DNA from: Haplomitrium mnioides
Lineage: Eukaryota; Marchantiophyta; Haplomitriopsida; Calobryales
DNA length: 43,571 nt
Assembly: GCA_049999725.1 (NCBI GenBank)
Contig: JBNGIS010036481.1
Location: 46,075 to 89,645 of the forward strand
Reading direction: 5' to 3'
A model generated the notes under the pieces. That model had not been told where the DNA came from. It saw only the letters and a program-made list of their open reading frames with translations, and ran no database searches. How positions within the stretch are numbered: position 1 is the first letter of the stretch; each line of letters begins with the position of its first letter. A program made the position numbers and the translations under genes. Of this stretch, positions 1 through 11,987 are shown one piece after another.

Positions 1-1137
1 ACTCAATAGCGGTTCCTGGTTCAAATTAGCGGCTGTTTGTAGATCCTAGAGCTCTCCATTCTTGAATGTTAGCTGAAACCAATTGTCATGAGAAGTTACC
101 GTCTTCTCAAGAGTTGATTTGGGCTTTATCTCCAAGGTTTCCAACACCAACTCCCTTTTCAATTTTTGGGATAACACCATCCCACTCTCTACAAATCTCT
201 GATGCCAATATTTGTCCTTTTGAATAGAGGTTATTTCCAACCTGTACCTCTGGTCACAATTGTCATCGGTAGCAAAAATGCAGGTCTCTATTGGTGTAAG
301 CCCCACGTAGACGTAACAATTGCAGAGCAATAATGCAGGGTTCTTTGCTCCATATTTCGTGATTAATAGTTGCCTTGCTGCAGCACTGTGATTGCCTCCC
401 GCAATCTCACAAAGATGTTTGTTAGGGTTCCTGATGTCAAACTCTGACTTGTCCTTTAACCCATACTTTGGATCAACCACCACTATAAAAAAATTGTACA
501 CATACTTATTAGTGAGCATTCTTTGTGCCAGAAGCTCAATAAAATCTTCATTCAGTCTTCGAATCTAGAGCGGGCCAATTGTCCATTCCAAGTTTAGCCA
601 AATTCAAATTCTCTAGCCTTATTGTTATTGTTTCTTCATGGACACTGCAATGCTGGATTGCAGACTCTTTTATCTTTTCTTGTCTTCCTCAGGCACTATC
701 TAAGGGTCCACTTGTTCCCTTTCTTGAAAATTTTGCAACCCCTTGTGGGATTGCCTTTTTGCTCTTGACGTAGGAGCCTGAACTGGCTCCGACTCCGGCT
801 CAGAGTCTTGCCCCGAGCTGCTTGGTGATGAAGATAAGGGGGCAGCAAATGACGACTTTGCTATAGATTCTGAGGAGGCTAGCTCCTTCTCAATGACCGA
901 TGTTGGTGCACGCTTTTTCTTCTTTGTAGCCAGTTTCTTCTTTTTCGGAGCCTCAACAGAAGGGCCTACCTCGTGAATTGAGAATGTAGTTGCGCCAAGA
1001 TGCGGTACGAGTTGTTGAATATTGATGCCTTGCTTGGGCTTTAGAATCTTAATGTGGATCGCAAGTTTGATGAAGTCTCGCTTGACGTGCTTTGCATCTT
1101 TGTAGCTTTCCACGTAGCCAGCCAAAAGCTGAGTGAA

Positions 1138-1616
1138 CTGAAAATAAAACAACAAACAATTAGGCATAAGTAGATGTGTAAGACTCAACATTCACTGCAC
1201 TTAGGGACTCTAATAACATTACGAGAGTGCACTACACAAGGCAGTCCATGCGCGCATGGACGATGGAAGTCCATGCTCGCATGGAGAGCGGAGTTCTTGC
1301 GTGTAAAGACTCTCTTTGTCCAAGCGTGCATGGACTTAAGAGTCCATGCGAGCATGAACTCCCACCGTCTTGGCGCGCTTGGACACGGGAGTCCAGGTGA
1401 GCCTAGACTAGGGAGTCCATGCTTGCATAGACGATGGGAGTCCATGCTCGCATGGGCGATGGGAGTCCAGGTGCGCTTGGATGAAAGGAGTCCAGTCACT
1501 CAAGGACTCCCAAGTCCATGCATGCATAGACCCCGAGTCTCCATGCTCGCATGGACTCCATACAAGTTACAACATAGCAGAAAGAGAAACAAAAGAAAAA
1601 GGATTTCATAATTCAC
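1138..1616 (-). other. Intron of the ParB-like gene, filled by a tandem array
   Basis: On the minus strand the intron begins GTGAAT after a CAA codon and ends TTTTATTTTCAG before TTC-ACT-CAG. The flanking exon frames join in phase 0 and give one continuous protein. Most of the intron is the short tandem array described separately. Splicing is inferred from the sites and frame only. Confidence 0.55.
1238..1562. repeat. Tandem array with variable ATGC-NN-GCAT core
   Basis: About a dozen degenerate units of roughly 24-25 bp, of the form gggAGTCCATGCNNGCATGGACgat. The arms are largely kept while the centre varies: ATGCGCGCAT, ATGCTCGCAT (three times), ATGCGAGCAT, ATGCTTGCAT and ATGCATGCAT are all present. 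Each core is a near-perfect palindrome. The same word appears in the other gene's introns and in the 3' region of this transposon and its second copy, so it belongs to the element family. Function is unknown; protein-binding sites are one possibility. Confidence 0.8.
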
Positions 1617-1975
1617 TTGGCCATCTTCCTTTGTAGCCTGAAGATGCTTCGCAAAAATGTCCCTCTCCTTATACTCGGAAAAATCAAATCGCTTGTGATT
1701 TGCACAATAAAGGGTAATTGAATCTTGGGACTACACAAGCAGCCCAATGTTGGCTTTATTTCCCTCTTAGATCATGGTAATTTGGACCAGTAGACCCAAA
1801 TTGAATTTTTCACCTTCATCGGCAAAAAGGTAAAGACGTTGATCGGGGTCTTTCAAAGAACAATTATTTACTAGTCATTGCCACTCGGGTTTTTCAGGCT
1901 CTAGAGCCTTGATAACATTCAAAAACCTGTATGTCTTTGGTTGAGGAGGGCGAGAAACATTTCCTTGAGATGTCA

Positions 1976-2433
1976 TTCTCACGATAATAGAAAAAGGTCT
2001 ATTTTGAGGTAAGAAATGTAATGAACAAAAGTTTAGAAATCACTAAAGGCTCAAAATGGGATAAAACTAAGGAAATGCAAGAACAACAATAACTAGAAAA
2101 TGAAAACCAAAAGCTAAACTTGCGATAATGGAGAGAAACTTTCCACTGGCGCTCCTTATATAGCTAAATTTCAAAAAATGTTTTTTCCTACCAAAAAATG
2201 ATTCGTGGAGCTCTTGACATGTAGGTTTGCATGGTGTAAAAAAATTTAGTATATAAAGACTTGCTTGTTTTCATCAATCCAATTTCTTTTTTTCATTTTC
2301 TTCACAAAAAGTTTCCAATTTTGTTGTTTTGCAAAAAAACAACAAAAACACATCTTTTAGGTGTGTTGTAAGAGGTTTATAACATTTTTTGAAATAATTC
2401 CTTGAAGAATTTGATTTTTGGAAAGCCTTTTCA
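1976..2433. promoter_or_regulatory. Divergent promoter region with two TATA boxes
   Basis: This 458-bp stretch separates the start codons of the two transposon genes. A minus-strand TATATAAGG lies at about 2154-2162, some 180 bp upstream of the ATG at 1975. A plus-strand TATATAAAG lies at 2250-2258, some 176 bp upstream of the ATG at 2434. The near-symmetric arrangement fits a bidirectional promoter. Start sites were not mapped, and no other element is recognised. Confidence 0.5.
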
Positions 2434-2649
2434 ATGGCTGGAGCTTTTAAGGGCAAGAAGAGGTTAGAGTTTCAAGATTCATCTTTACAAAAAAGTGTTT
2501 CTTTTGATAGACACATTGAGATTTGTTCAATGCCAATTTTTGAGAGGTAAGCGATGGAGTACCAAAAGCGTCAAATGTGATGGCGAGTATACTGGAGAAA
2601 AAGATGACTTCTGTTGAATCAGATAGCTACTCCCTGAAAGATCAAGAAG

Positions 2650-2790
2650 GTGAACTCCATGCGCAAATAGGATTAGGGACTCAACCATATGTGCGCATAG
2701 GGTCAAGGAGTGCATCCAATACACGCATAGGATTAACGACTCAACAACTTGCACGCAAAGGATCAAAGAGGGAACTCAGTGCTCGTAGAG
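2650..2790. repeat. Degenerate GCGCAT-word array in the transposase intron
   Basis: Five or so units built as ggACTCAAC-catatGTGCGCATAGG-gtc, spaced about 35-45 bp. The cores include CCATGCGCAAATAG, ATGTGCGCATAG, ATACACGCATAG, TTGCACGCAAAG and GTGCTCGTAGAG. They are related to, but more diverged than, the array at 1238-1562. They sit inside the first intron of the plus-strand gene. Confidence 0.6.
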
Positions 2791-3616
2791 AATAAAAGAA
2801 AAAATCTTCATCCAACGCAAGATCTTTCTTGCCATTCAAACAGTCAAAGTTGAATCTTTCTTCTGAGTATTCCAAAATATCTGAAATAAAAGGTTCAACA
2901 TAGAGATTCCAGACGATTGTAGACCTTTCTTCATCCGGATCTGATGGAGACCTCGATATTCATGACCAAAGTGTGTTTGTTCAAAACAAAAAAGCACAAA
3001 ATTTGTGGACAGTTTTAATTTTGGAGATGAGCTACTCTCCTCCATAGCTCCACTCAAGCAACGATTTATTTTGTTTCAAGTTGCACCTCGCAAAAAGATT
3101 CGGACATCTAAAACAAATTGAATTCTTTTGGAGGAGTCTTCAAACGATAATTTGGAAAACAATTCTAGTAAAGAGTCTCAATCAAAAAATATTTATTTGG
3201 AGTTATTGCCAAGAGCACCGATTTTATTATAAAAAACATTTCTTTCTAATGGAGATATTGATCAAGATTTGGTTTCAGAATGGTGCAGTTCTCCCAATCC
3301 CCAAGAAGAAACTCATCTCTTGAAAACATTTTGTGACGGAACAAATAGTATTTATGATGACGGCCAAGATCTTCAAGATGAATTATCTCATATTGTTGGA
3401 TTCGCTTACGGACCGAATCGTCCAGCACAACATAAATTTTTTTTGTCTTGGTCAAAATCCAAACAGGTGAACACCTTATGCAAAAATTCTTTCCGGAAAG
3501 TCCATCATGACGAGAGCTTTGTGAAGAACAAGATCGATCCAATGTCCATTTCTAAATTGAAGAGAATTTATTAATGTCGAAATAATTCCTTGTCGTTGTG
3601 CAAGACATATTTTTTG

Positions 3617-3621
3617 AAAAC
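3617..3621. other. Target-site duplication AAAAC, left of G1
   Basis: AAAAC here is repeated perfectly at 17699-17703, immediately outside the two LTR ends of G1. Removing G1 and one copy rejoins the transposase coding frame. Confidence 0.9.
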
Positions 3622-6600
3622 TGTCAACCCCCTTCTTCGGGCGTTAACCCCCAAAGATTGCTCTTTGGAAGGAAAAGGCGGACATATATGGGGTTCAGGT
3701 TCTTTTATGAGATGGCCCCGTTGCAAGTTATCACTTTCAGGCCTTAAGGATGTTCCTTCTCACCTTACAGACCCTTCTCCTTGTTCACTACTTCATTCAA
3801 ACATTCATCCACAACTCAAAAGCTTTTTCAATCAAATTCCAAAGTGGATTTCAGTGATCCGAAATAGGATCCAGACTCAAAGTTTTACAATATAGGATCA
3901 AGCCCTGACATTTGAATTATACAAGAGACCTGTCCACTATACTGCCTTACCTTCTGAGGCTGATTCTTGGATTTGTGCTGAGCTGAGATACTGTTCACTT
4001 CAGATCTGAAATGTCTTTTCAAGAAATACAAATAGAAGACAAAACTAACTGACCCACAAACACACACACACACCCAAGATACACTTTGCCAATGATCCTT
4101 TGACCTGGTACGACCTCTGCAACACAAGCTTGAACTCTCAACACTCTATTTCTCCCTTCCCTCTGCAACTCATTTGGCTTTCCTAAGATCCAAGCTTTAC
4201 CACATTCTTTTGCCTTTTGATCTCTACTATAGCAATTCTAATCACACTTCCCAACTCCACCCACACACCCTTCTCCAGATAGTTTTTTAACTTCCCTCGC
4301 GAGAAGCCTTGAATTTACTTCCTCAGGATCGGAAGAGGTCTTGTTTAACTTCCACCTCTGGAAGACAATCCTCTCGACTACTGGTCACCCACTCCACCCT
4401 GAAGCTTTGGTGGATCTTCTTACACCGTACGCGAGCACGAATGCAGCTTCTCTTCCTTGACTTCCCTTGAGAGAATAAACCATAAACGCCCTCTAAACGT
4501 TCTTGAGATTGTTGCTCCTGCACAACCAACACTAAGACAACCCCAAAGATCCCACTTTGGCAGCCTCTCTGATTTCAGGACTGCCTAGACTTCCTTCTGC
4601 TTTCAAGTATTAGTCCACCTCCGATGTTGGTCCACCCGCAGTGATGAGTACACCTGGATCTTCTGGGCCTCTAGAGCTCTCCGCTCAGCGATTCTCAGCA
4701 CCCCTCTAGTCCACCTCCACCCCTGCTAGCCCCTTGCTCGAGTTCACTTGCTTCAAGAAGTTTGTCCTCCCTCCTTCGTGTGTCTTCCTTTCTGCTATCG
4801 TTCTCACAACTTGCAAGCTTGCATCCACAATCAATCCCTCAACCATTGTAGACAATCGATTTATACCCCCCCCCCCCCTCTCCCTCCCCCGCGCGCAAAT
4901 TCCCTCATGCTTGTTGTTTTTTCCCTTCTCAACGATTTGAATCGTTGTTGCATTTGGATGCTGATTGGTAGATTCGAAGAGAATTGGCGCAGACTATAGA
5001 ATGCAAACTCTATGAAATTAGCTTAATTCTACAATGCAATGAAGCTTGGCGTAGATCTGGTGTGAATTCCGAGGGCTTGGCTTAATTCTTCAAGGCGACA
5101 AAGCTCGCCGTAGATCTGAAGTGAATTCCAAGGTTCGTTCCGAAATTGCTTATCGATCCTCAAAGCACCACGTTTCCGCGCAGGTCCGCGGACACTCCAA
5201 AGAATCCCACGGGCTCTCTCGTAGTGCCACGTTTCCGCAAAGTCTTGAGATTCCCGCAGAATCTCTAAGATTCCCGCTGATTCCCAGAGTCACGCTGAGA
5301 GCGCTACGTTTTTGCAAAGATCCAAGACTCCCGCACATTCCTTGGATTTCTGCTGAAGGTGCCATGTTTCCGTTGTGGCGCCGTCCAACGCCGCCTCGCA
5401 AAGGGGTAGGTGGACCGTCACGCTGACCATCTGTTGACCCGATGACTTTCCCATCTGCCACGTCATCTGCAACGCTCTTGACCCTTTGAATAAGAACTAC
5501 AAAGACCTCCATTTTTGCCCCCGTTGGATCGATGATAAATCCTCTTTTCGCCACCGTTTCCTCCTCCGTCGGATCTGCACTAGATTGCCTCTTCGACATC
5601 TTTGGTTCTCCTCTGGTTGGATCTGTGAGTCGTCACCTTTTCGGTTGATCCCTTCTCGTTTCTCCTTGTCAAACCTATGATAGATCACTGTTTCAGTGCT
5701 GCTTGCTTCTTCTTGGACCGTTGACAAATCTCTGTTTCAGCATTCTTTCTTCTTATACCGAAGCTACGCTATATCCTTGTTTCGGCAACCCTTGTTCTCC
5801 CCCTTGCAGATCCTTAATAAGTGGACTCTCCACTTAGGGAGGTCAATTGGAACCCTATTAAGTGGGGTTCTCCACATTGTAAGGCGGATTGGAACCCCCT
5901 TAGGTGGGCTCCCCTTGTCGATTTATCGCCCTTTCGGTATCTTGTTCCTCTTCTGGTCGGACCTTTGATTGACCGCCATTTTGACACCCTCGTTCCTCCT
6001 CTAACGGATCATTGATAAGTGGTTATTTTGGTACCTTTATCCCTTTCTGGCTAGACCGTCAATAGTTCACTATTTTGATGCCTTGTTCGTCTTATCTTTC
6101 TTTCGGATTCCTCCCTTGATATAAGAACCCTTAGAGGCTCTTTCTCTTCACTAAGGTGTCAAAAAGTTCTATATAAGAACATTGAAGAAGCCTTCTTTAC
6201 TTGACTTGTGGAAAAGTTTGATGTAAGAACGATAGACTCCGCAGATCCATTTCAAACTTTTTGATGATGTCCAATTCAAACTTTCAAAATCACCTTCCTC
6301 TCGTCTGAATCTTTGACATGTCACACTTTCGGCCGATTAATTATCCCGCTTCAGAACCCTCTTAACCGGTCCGCTCCATATCGGAAGACGAATCGGAACC
6401 ACCTTAAGTGGGCTCTCCACTTATGAAGGCGGGTTTCCACTCCGTTCTTCGGATCGGACACCATGAATACTTGTTATCGGAATCACGTATAGCTCCTTTG
6501 AAATTCAATCCTTTCATCTTTTCTCAACCAAATCTTTGCAGCGCATTCTCTTGTCGCAGCCGACCTCTTCCCTCTCCAATTGATTTCCTTCCATTCTTTC

Positions 6601-7716
6601 TTCCGAATACTTCAGCGGTTAATTTCTCTTCACACCTCTCCGCGCAGCAGGGACCTCTATTCCTCGTAGAGGTGTTTCTTCACAGCTGGAGTCTGCATCG
6701 CAACATATCACATCATGGCTTCTTTGCTCCGTCAAATCTTCACTCTTCTATTCAAATTCCAAGAGCCAAATCCAAATTCTCCTCGATATTCTTCCCGTTC
6801 TCACTTAATTTTGTCACTGATCCTCATTACGTTAACACTATGATGTATCTCCACTTGCACACATTCCTTGAACTTCATCTCACCACCAATTGCGCCTGTC
6901 GGATGTTGTTTCCAAACGCCAACCAACTCAACCCACAGAGCAAGCCTTACATCTGATTCTCCCCTCAATTTCTTGTGATCAAATTCCTAGGAGAAATCCT
7001 CCCTTGAACTTCTGATTTCTGTGCTTCAAAATCCCTGCAATTCGATCCCTTCCTTGGCTTGCACTTGATCAATATCCTTTGCAATTCGATCCCTTCCTCG
7101 CATTCAATCCCGTCCTCGCTTGCTCATGGTCATCCTCTTCCTCGCCACACAGCTGATTGCTCGTCGAACGTCAGCTCGGGAGATATCCCATAAGGAGCAA
7201 AGATGAACATGGAGGAGAATTTTGATATGGCTCTTGGATTTGAATATAAGAGTGAATATAATCCAAAATGCACATGCACTATATATGCCGCTCACTCCTT
7301 TCTTCTTTCGAGAGACAGCTCTCTAGAGGGATGTAAGGCCACCACATATCCTCATTTTGCCCATGGATGGACCTAGTTTAGGGCTAAACCACTTCCCCCC
7401 CCCCCCCCCTCCCACACACACACACAAAAGGGCAAGTTGTCCTCCGAGTTAGATAGTTAGATACAAGGTTAGTGGGCTTGGCTTGGCCCTCGACAATTAG
7501 GTTAGTTTTATTACTTTTTCTTTTCTTTTCTTTTCTTTTCTCCATCAGACCTCTGAAGTAACTTTGTCCTGACCTCAATCCTCCCCTTCTCTCCAAGCAT
7601 GCCTTGAGCCCTTTTTATGTATATTGGAACTCCTGTTGACCCAAAACAAGCAAACCTTGGTTTGTCACTTAATTTTTTGAAATTTTTGCACTAAGCCCCT
7701 TCAAACCCGGCTGACA
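3622..7716 (-). repeat. G1 3' LTR (left copy)
   Basis: A 4095-bp LTR, TG...CA bounded, nearly collinear with 13613-17698. In the first roughly 190 bp I count about ten differences, mostly transitions. Against the right copy it has an extra segment of about 65 bp near 7195-7275. It contains a CA microsatellite (about 4057-4072), a C-run near 4866-4880, a C/CA stretch at 7397-7428 and a TTTTC repeat near 7516-7541. I recognise no protein-coding gene in it. Confidence 0.93.
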
Positions 7717-7732
7717 TTACCCCCCTTTTAAA
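7717..7732 (-). other. G1 polypurine tract
   Basis: On the minus strand the sequence reads TTTAAAAGGGGGGTAA directly before the TGTCAGCC start of the 3' LTR. This is the expected position and composition for the plus-strand primer of an LTR retrotransposon. Confidence 0.8.
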
Positions 7733-7824
7733 TGTGAAGCGTCCTCGCGAACATACTTCCTCTTCCTCTAGTTGATTCCCTCTTACCCGTTGTACCGCTA
7801 CCTGGTCCCCAACCAAAGTGTACT

Positions 7825-9027
7825 TCACAAACTCACACACTTACGCACACTTTCACCCACCCTTGTCGATTCGGAGCCGATCCCCTTAACTTGTGGATTT
7901 TGGACCCCAACGTCCTCCTCCCTATGAATGTACCTTTTCATACGATCGTAATGAATCCGATTAGCGAATCGCTCCCCCTCCAAGGTTTCCAACTTTGCAG
8001 ATCCGTTTTGATGCAATCTTCTCAACACGAATGGCCCCATCCATCTAGTGTGAAGCTTTCCCAGAAAATGTACAAACCGACTATCATAAATCAATACCAA
8101 TTCTCCTTCCAAAATATCCGTCGGTTTCAGCCTTTTGTCATGCTGATGCTTTTGTAGTTGTTGGCGGTGCTCCAAACATATCTGGGCTTGTTCCCTTGAT
8201 TCCTCCAATTGTTCGAGCTAATACAGTCTTTCTCTTTGGTTCTGATTCTCCGCCATTCTACCTTCCTCCAAAACTTTGCACGTTGGTATTTCTAATTCAA
8301 TTGGAACAAGTGCATTCTGTCCAAAGACCAGAAAGTAAGAACAGTGGCTTGTAGTGGTATTGTAGGCTAGGTTATAGGCATGTACTGCTGTGAGCAGCTT
8401 AAAATCCCAATCTGCCCCATTGGCTGCCACTATCTTGCTTAGGATCTTTCCCATTATCCCATTGGTCCTCTTTGTCAATCCATTAGCCTTTGGGTGGTAG
8501 GTTGTAGTGCGTCAGTGCTTAATTAGGTATTTGGAGGTCAGATCCTTTATCACCTGATTGATAAAGTGGGTTCTCTGGTCACTCACCAGTTCTAGTGGTG
8601 GCCCAAATCTGCAGAACATCTATTCATACAGGAATGCTGCTACTGTTTTGGCAACATCCTTTCTAGTAGCCCTGGCCTCTACCCATTTGGTAGCGTAGTC
8701 TGTTGCTAGGAGGATGTACCTGTTGCCTCTTTTGGTGGATGGTGCAATTGGCCTAATGAAATCTACTCCCCATTTTTCAAAGGGTGCCAAGGGCATAATT
8801 GGCACCAGAGGGTGATGTTGGCTAGCTGCCAGCTTTCTTATCCTCTAACAGGCATCACACCTCTTCACCCAGAAGTGGACATCCTTGTGCAGGGTTGGCC
8901 ACCAGTATCCGACACTTAGCACTTTTCTCAATGTGACATCTGTTGCAAAGTGACCCCCCACTTCCTCTCCATGCAGAGCTTGCATCACTATTGTAGCTTG
9001 ATCCTGCTCCAAGCACCTTCTGATCAT
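7825..9027 (-). pseudogene. G1 integrase
   Basis: The integrase domain of the G1 polyprotein inserts element cDNA into the chromosome. In order: an HHCC zinc region with HGEEVGGH and a final CDAC (8845-9027); the core with first Asp in WGVDFIRPI (8620-8805); second Asp in VSDQRTHF near 8570, where the usual Gly is Arg; then GLTKRTNG near 8470, where the catalytic Glu of the usual G-x-x-E-(R/K)-T-N-G is Lys. The C-terminal part (7825-8208) has a GPF motif in RWMGPFVLRRL and no chromodomain. Several stops separate the pieces. The Glu-to-Lys change alone should abolish activity. Confidence 0.88.
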
Positions 9028-9031
9028 GCCA

Positions 9032-10820
9032 TCAAGTCCCCTTCAATAATAGATAAGGTCTCACTTTCCTTAGGAACACTGTAGCCTCCTCTTTGCTACT
9101 ACCCTTCGGAATCTGTGCTGTACTGAGGAATTCAATGATTGTAGCATAATTTGTTGGCCTTTTTGTTTTGACCTGGAATAGGTCCTCATCTAGGAAGGCA
9201 TCCTCCACTTCCCTTTCATTGATAGGCCCAGCCACTCGGGAGAAGAAGTCAACATTGATGTGCTTCTTTCCTGGTTTGATTCTAACTTCAAAATTGAACT
9301 CTTGTAGCAACAAAATCCACCTTGCAATTTTGCCAATCACATCTGGTTTGTTTACCATATACTTCAAGGCGTTGTGATCAGTGTGGAAGATCACCTTATA
9401 GTGTAACAGGTAGTGCTTGAATTTTTTAAGGGAATAGATGATCCCCAAAGCCTCTCTGTTAGTGGCTGAGTAATTTCTTTCTACTGCGGCCAACAACCTG
9501 CTTGTAAAGTTTATCGGATGATCCTTGCCTTTTTCATCCACTTGGCTCAGCACTGATCCGATGCAGAAACCTGATACGTCGATCATCACATGGAATTCTT
9601 TTTCCTAGCTTGGTGGTATGAGGATTGGTGCATTGGCCAATTGTTTTTTCAATTCATTCATTGAAGCTGGTCAATCTTTCAGGAGTGGCTTCAAAGGTGC
9701 TTCCCTGTTTAGTCATTTCAGTGAGTGGTAAGGCTGTCGAGGCAAATTGCTCAATGAATCTTTGATAGTAGCCCACACATCCCAAAAAACCTTGTACCTC
9801 CTTCAGGTTGGTTGGGAATGCTACCTTCATCCAAATTGCCGTCTTTTCCTCATCCACCTCTATTCCTCTACTTGAAATCCTATGTCCTAGAAGTATTCCT
9901 TCTAACACTCCGAAGAAGCACTTTCTCGGGTGCAAGATCAATCATGTTTCTTGGCATCGCTGAAGAGTGAGCCTCAGATCCCTTTCATGGTTGCAGATCT
10001 TTCCATATACCACAAAGTCATCAATGAATATCTCAAGAAATTTTTGCAGATAATCGTGGAATAGGTTCATCATCATCCCTTGAAATGTTCTTGGTGCGTT
10101 ACAGAGTCTGAAAAGCATCCTTCGGAAAACAAACACCTCCCATTCTGTGGTGAATGTTGTCTTCAGTTGATCCTCTTCTCGGATCCAAATCTGATTATAT
10201 CCTGAATACCCATCCAGAAAGCTGTAAACCTGTTGTCGTGCGACAAGATCCAAGACACCATCGGTGAAGGGCAAATGGTAGTGATCCTTTTTTGTTGTTG
10301 CATTTAGCTTTCGGAAATCTTGACATACCCTTATCTTCCGCTCCCCATCCTCTCCGATTTTCTTTGGTACTACAACCAATAGAGATACCCACTCGCTATT
10401 TAGCAATGGGTAAATAAAATCCGCTTCTAGCAATTTGTCGATTTCTTCCTTTACCAGCAGAGAGAATCGAGGATTCATTCGGTACTGGCGTTGCTTGACA
10501 ATGATTGCTGTAGTTTTCAAATCAATCTGATGCTCCTCTAATTCTCTAGGAATTCCCTTTAGATCCCCATGGCTCCATGCAAAGGTATCACTGAAATTGG
10601 TTAGGAGGTGGATCAATGACTGCTCACAGTTTTTGGATAATCCAGAACCGATATGAAATTTGTGTCTCTTCTGGACAATTACGGATTTGTGTTGAGCTGA
10701 GCGCACTATCCCCACCTCATTTCTCCATTCTGATTCATCCTCTTGCATGAGCGTTGCCAATTGCAACCCCCTCTGCTCTCGTGGTATTTCCTCAGCCTGG
10801 TTCATGGTTTTTGTCTGCAT
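9032..10820 (-). pseudogene. G1 reverse transcriptase and RNase H
   Basis: Reverse transcriptase (about 9654-10820) shows KEEIDKLLEADFIYP, VCQDFRKLNATTKKD, the first catalytic Asp in FLDGYSGYNQI, and the F-x-D-D box in IFIDDFVVYG. The linker has the usual G-H-R-I and Q-G-F-L-G motifs. RNase H (about 9032-9600) shows MIDVSGFCIGSVLSQ, TNREALGIIYSLKKFKHY and HTDHNALKYM. It copies element RNA to DNA in virus-like particles. Frameshifts or stops fall near 9941 and 9600-9650. Residues at the active sites look kept. Confidence 0.92.
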
Positions 10821-10865
10821 CCGATGTGGTTCTTCGAAGTTGCCAAGTTCCTTTGTTGGGTTCAG

Positions 10866-11801
10866 CTATGACACTTCAGACCTCTCTTTTCTTCCTGCCT
10901 TAGTGTCCTTACCTCCCGCTGAACATTCAGTGCTCTCTTCGATTTCCAATTGATTGACTTTCACAACCTCTTCTTCCATTAGATCGTCCTCTGTAGCTTC
11001 ACTGACCATCTGGACCCAGTAGTGATATTTCGATTCTTTGTCTTCTTCGGACCATTCACTATCATACCCGTCTTCAGATTGGGTCTCTCCCAGATGTGGC
11101 ACTGGCCCGTAGTGCACCTCCATTTTTTCTGGACCAAAAACCAAAGTGGAATTCCCCCAATTGTGGAGGACTCGAGATCCATACAGCCATGGTCTTCCAA
11201 TCAGCACTGGGTAGGGAGAGGCTTGGGCTAGGCGCATCACCAAGTAATTCAATTTAAATTCCTTGCCTCCGATGAAAGTAGGTATCCGAAGTAGGGAGCC
11301 CAGTGGTTTAACTCGAGACGCATCCGCCAATCTCATGATTCTGGCAGTGGGTTGGAATTCCTTGAATCCCAATTTATGGGCGGTCTCCTCTATCATGATA
11401 TTGACTCCTACCCCTCTGTCCATTGGCACTAAGGATAAGGTGCACCCTGCTATTTGGATATCAATTTATGGTGCTCCTTTGTCTTCGTAGACCAGTTGCA
11501 AATCCACTTGGACTCCGACTCGGGGTAATTTCCTTCTTTGCTTCAGACCCATCAACAATTCTCTCAACTGACGTTTGTATACTGGACTGTCCTTGATCAG
11601 CTGTCCCACTGTGGCCGTAGTTGGGCAATCTCTTACATCGGCTTGGATGCTGTAGGGAACGAGCTTAGCTTCTCCTTCTAGGGTGGGGATTTTTACTTCA
11701 TATTCTTTGGCTTTTTCCTGATGGCTTCGGATGGTTTTCGGGGTTTTCAGGGTTGCCTCTTCTTCTTTTAGAGCATCCAATGCCTCTAGCTGCTTCCACA
11801 C
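10866..11801 (-). pseudogene. G1 aspartic protease region
   Basis: This part of the polyprotein contains the retropepsin-like domain that processes Gag-Pol. The segment TLEGEAKLVPYSIQADV, a stop near 11466, then VPMDRGVGVNIM carries the catalytic Asp; the following Gly/Ser/Thr of the D-(S/T/G)-G triad is Arg. Downstream YPVLIGRPWLYG matches the second conserved protease motif. After that comes an acidic linker to reverse transcriptase. The replaced active-site neighbour suggests loss of function. Confidence 0.75.
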
Positions 11802-11987
11802 CTTGTCCTATTGCTTTGAGTAGAACCACTTTGGATTATCCTGATTGTAATCCGAATCACTCCGAGGGGAGGATTCGGGAGCCACTCCCTACTTCAATTT
11901 CCGCTCTTTTTTTTGCTGGCTCTTTGGCTTGGACTTGGTTCCCACTCGGGTTGCCACCCGATAACAATCCTCACGGACAGGGGTTTC

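Larger units (their letters stand above)
46..1975 (-). pseudogene. Transposon accessory gene with ParB-like C-terminal domain (decayed)
   Basis: The product resembles an accessory DNA-binding or nuclease-like protein. ParB/sulfiredoxin-fold domains bind nucleotides or nucleic acid; the role here is unknown. Exon 1 (1975 to 1617) opens with ATG and stays in one frame of about 120 codons with three stops. The intron (1616-1138) has a GT donor and a pyrimidine-rich TTTTATTTTCAG acceptor, and joins in phase 0. Exon 2 (from 1137) encodes a neutral stretch, then a Lys-rich nuclear-signal-like block (KKKKLATKKKKR) and a Ser/Glu-rich linker up to a stop near 700. After about 120 bp with stops and a frame change, a ParB-like domain follows: IRRLNEDFIELL near 530-560 and IAGGNHSAAARQLL near 372-405, matching the family's R-x-L-N and GGNHR-like boxes. 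The last visible codon ends at 46, so the true C-terminus is uncertain. It is divergent from the transposase gene and shares its repeat arrays. Confidence 0.5.
2434..3621 (+). pseudogene. DUF7869-type transposase-like gene, 5' part (before the G1 insertion)
   Basis: Exon 1 (2434-2546) starts ATG-GCT-GGA, encodes a basic N-terminus (MAGAFKGKKRLEFQDSS) and ends at a GTAAGC donor. The intron contains a tandem array, and an acceptor TTCAAACAG lies at about 2842-2850. From about 2851 an acidic, Ser/Asn-rich region can be read with one frame change near 3000 and a few stops. From 3269 one frame runs through SEWCSSPNPQEE, FAYGPNRP and a Cys-rich CRNNSLSLCKTYF to 3621, where element G1 is inserted. 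The frame resumes exactly at 17704. The Cys-rich stretch fits the N-terminal part of DUF7869-linked proteins as I remember them. Stops and the insertion make this copy non-functional. The exon 1-2 join gives a poor frame, so the exact acceptor is unsure. Confidence 0.55.

Noticed and set aside
1238-1562. Possible CRISPR-like array because constant arms flank variable cores
   Set aside because: Units are only about 25 bp with 2-bp variable centres, the sequence is plant nuclear DNA, and no cas gene exists here.
1174-1611. Long open frames on both strands across 1174-1611
   Set aside because: They run through the tandem array, whose unit length keeps frames open; the protein is a repeat translation with no family match, and the region is an intron by splice-site evidence.
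6408-6956. A 182-codon plus-strand open frame in the left G1 LTR, also present at 16479-17027 in the right LTR
   Set aside because: It is antisense to the element, begins at a GTG, has low-complexity composition and no motif. Its repetition simply reflects the duplicated LTR.
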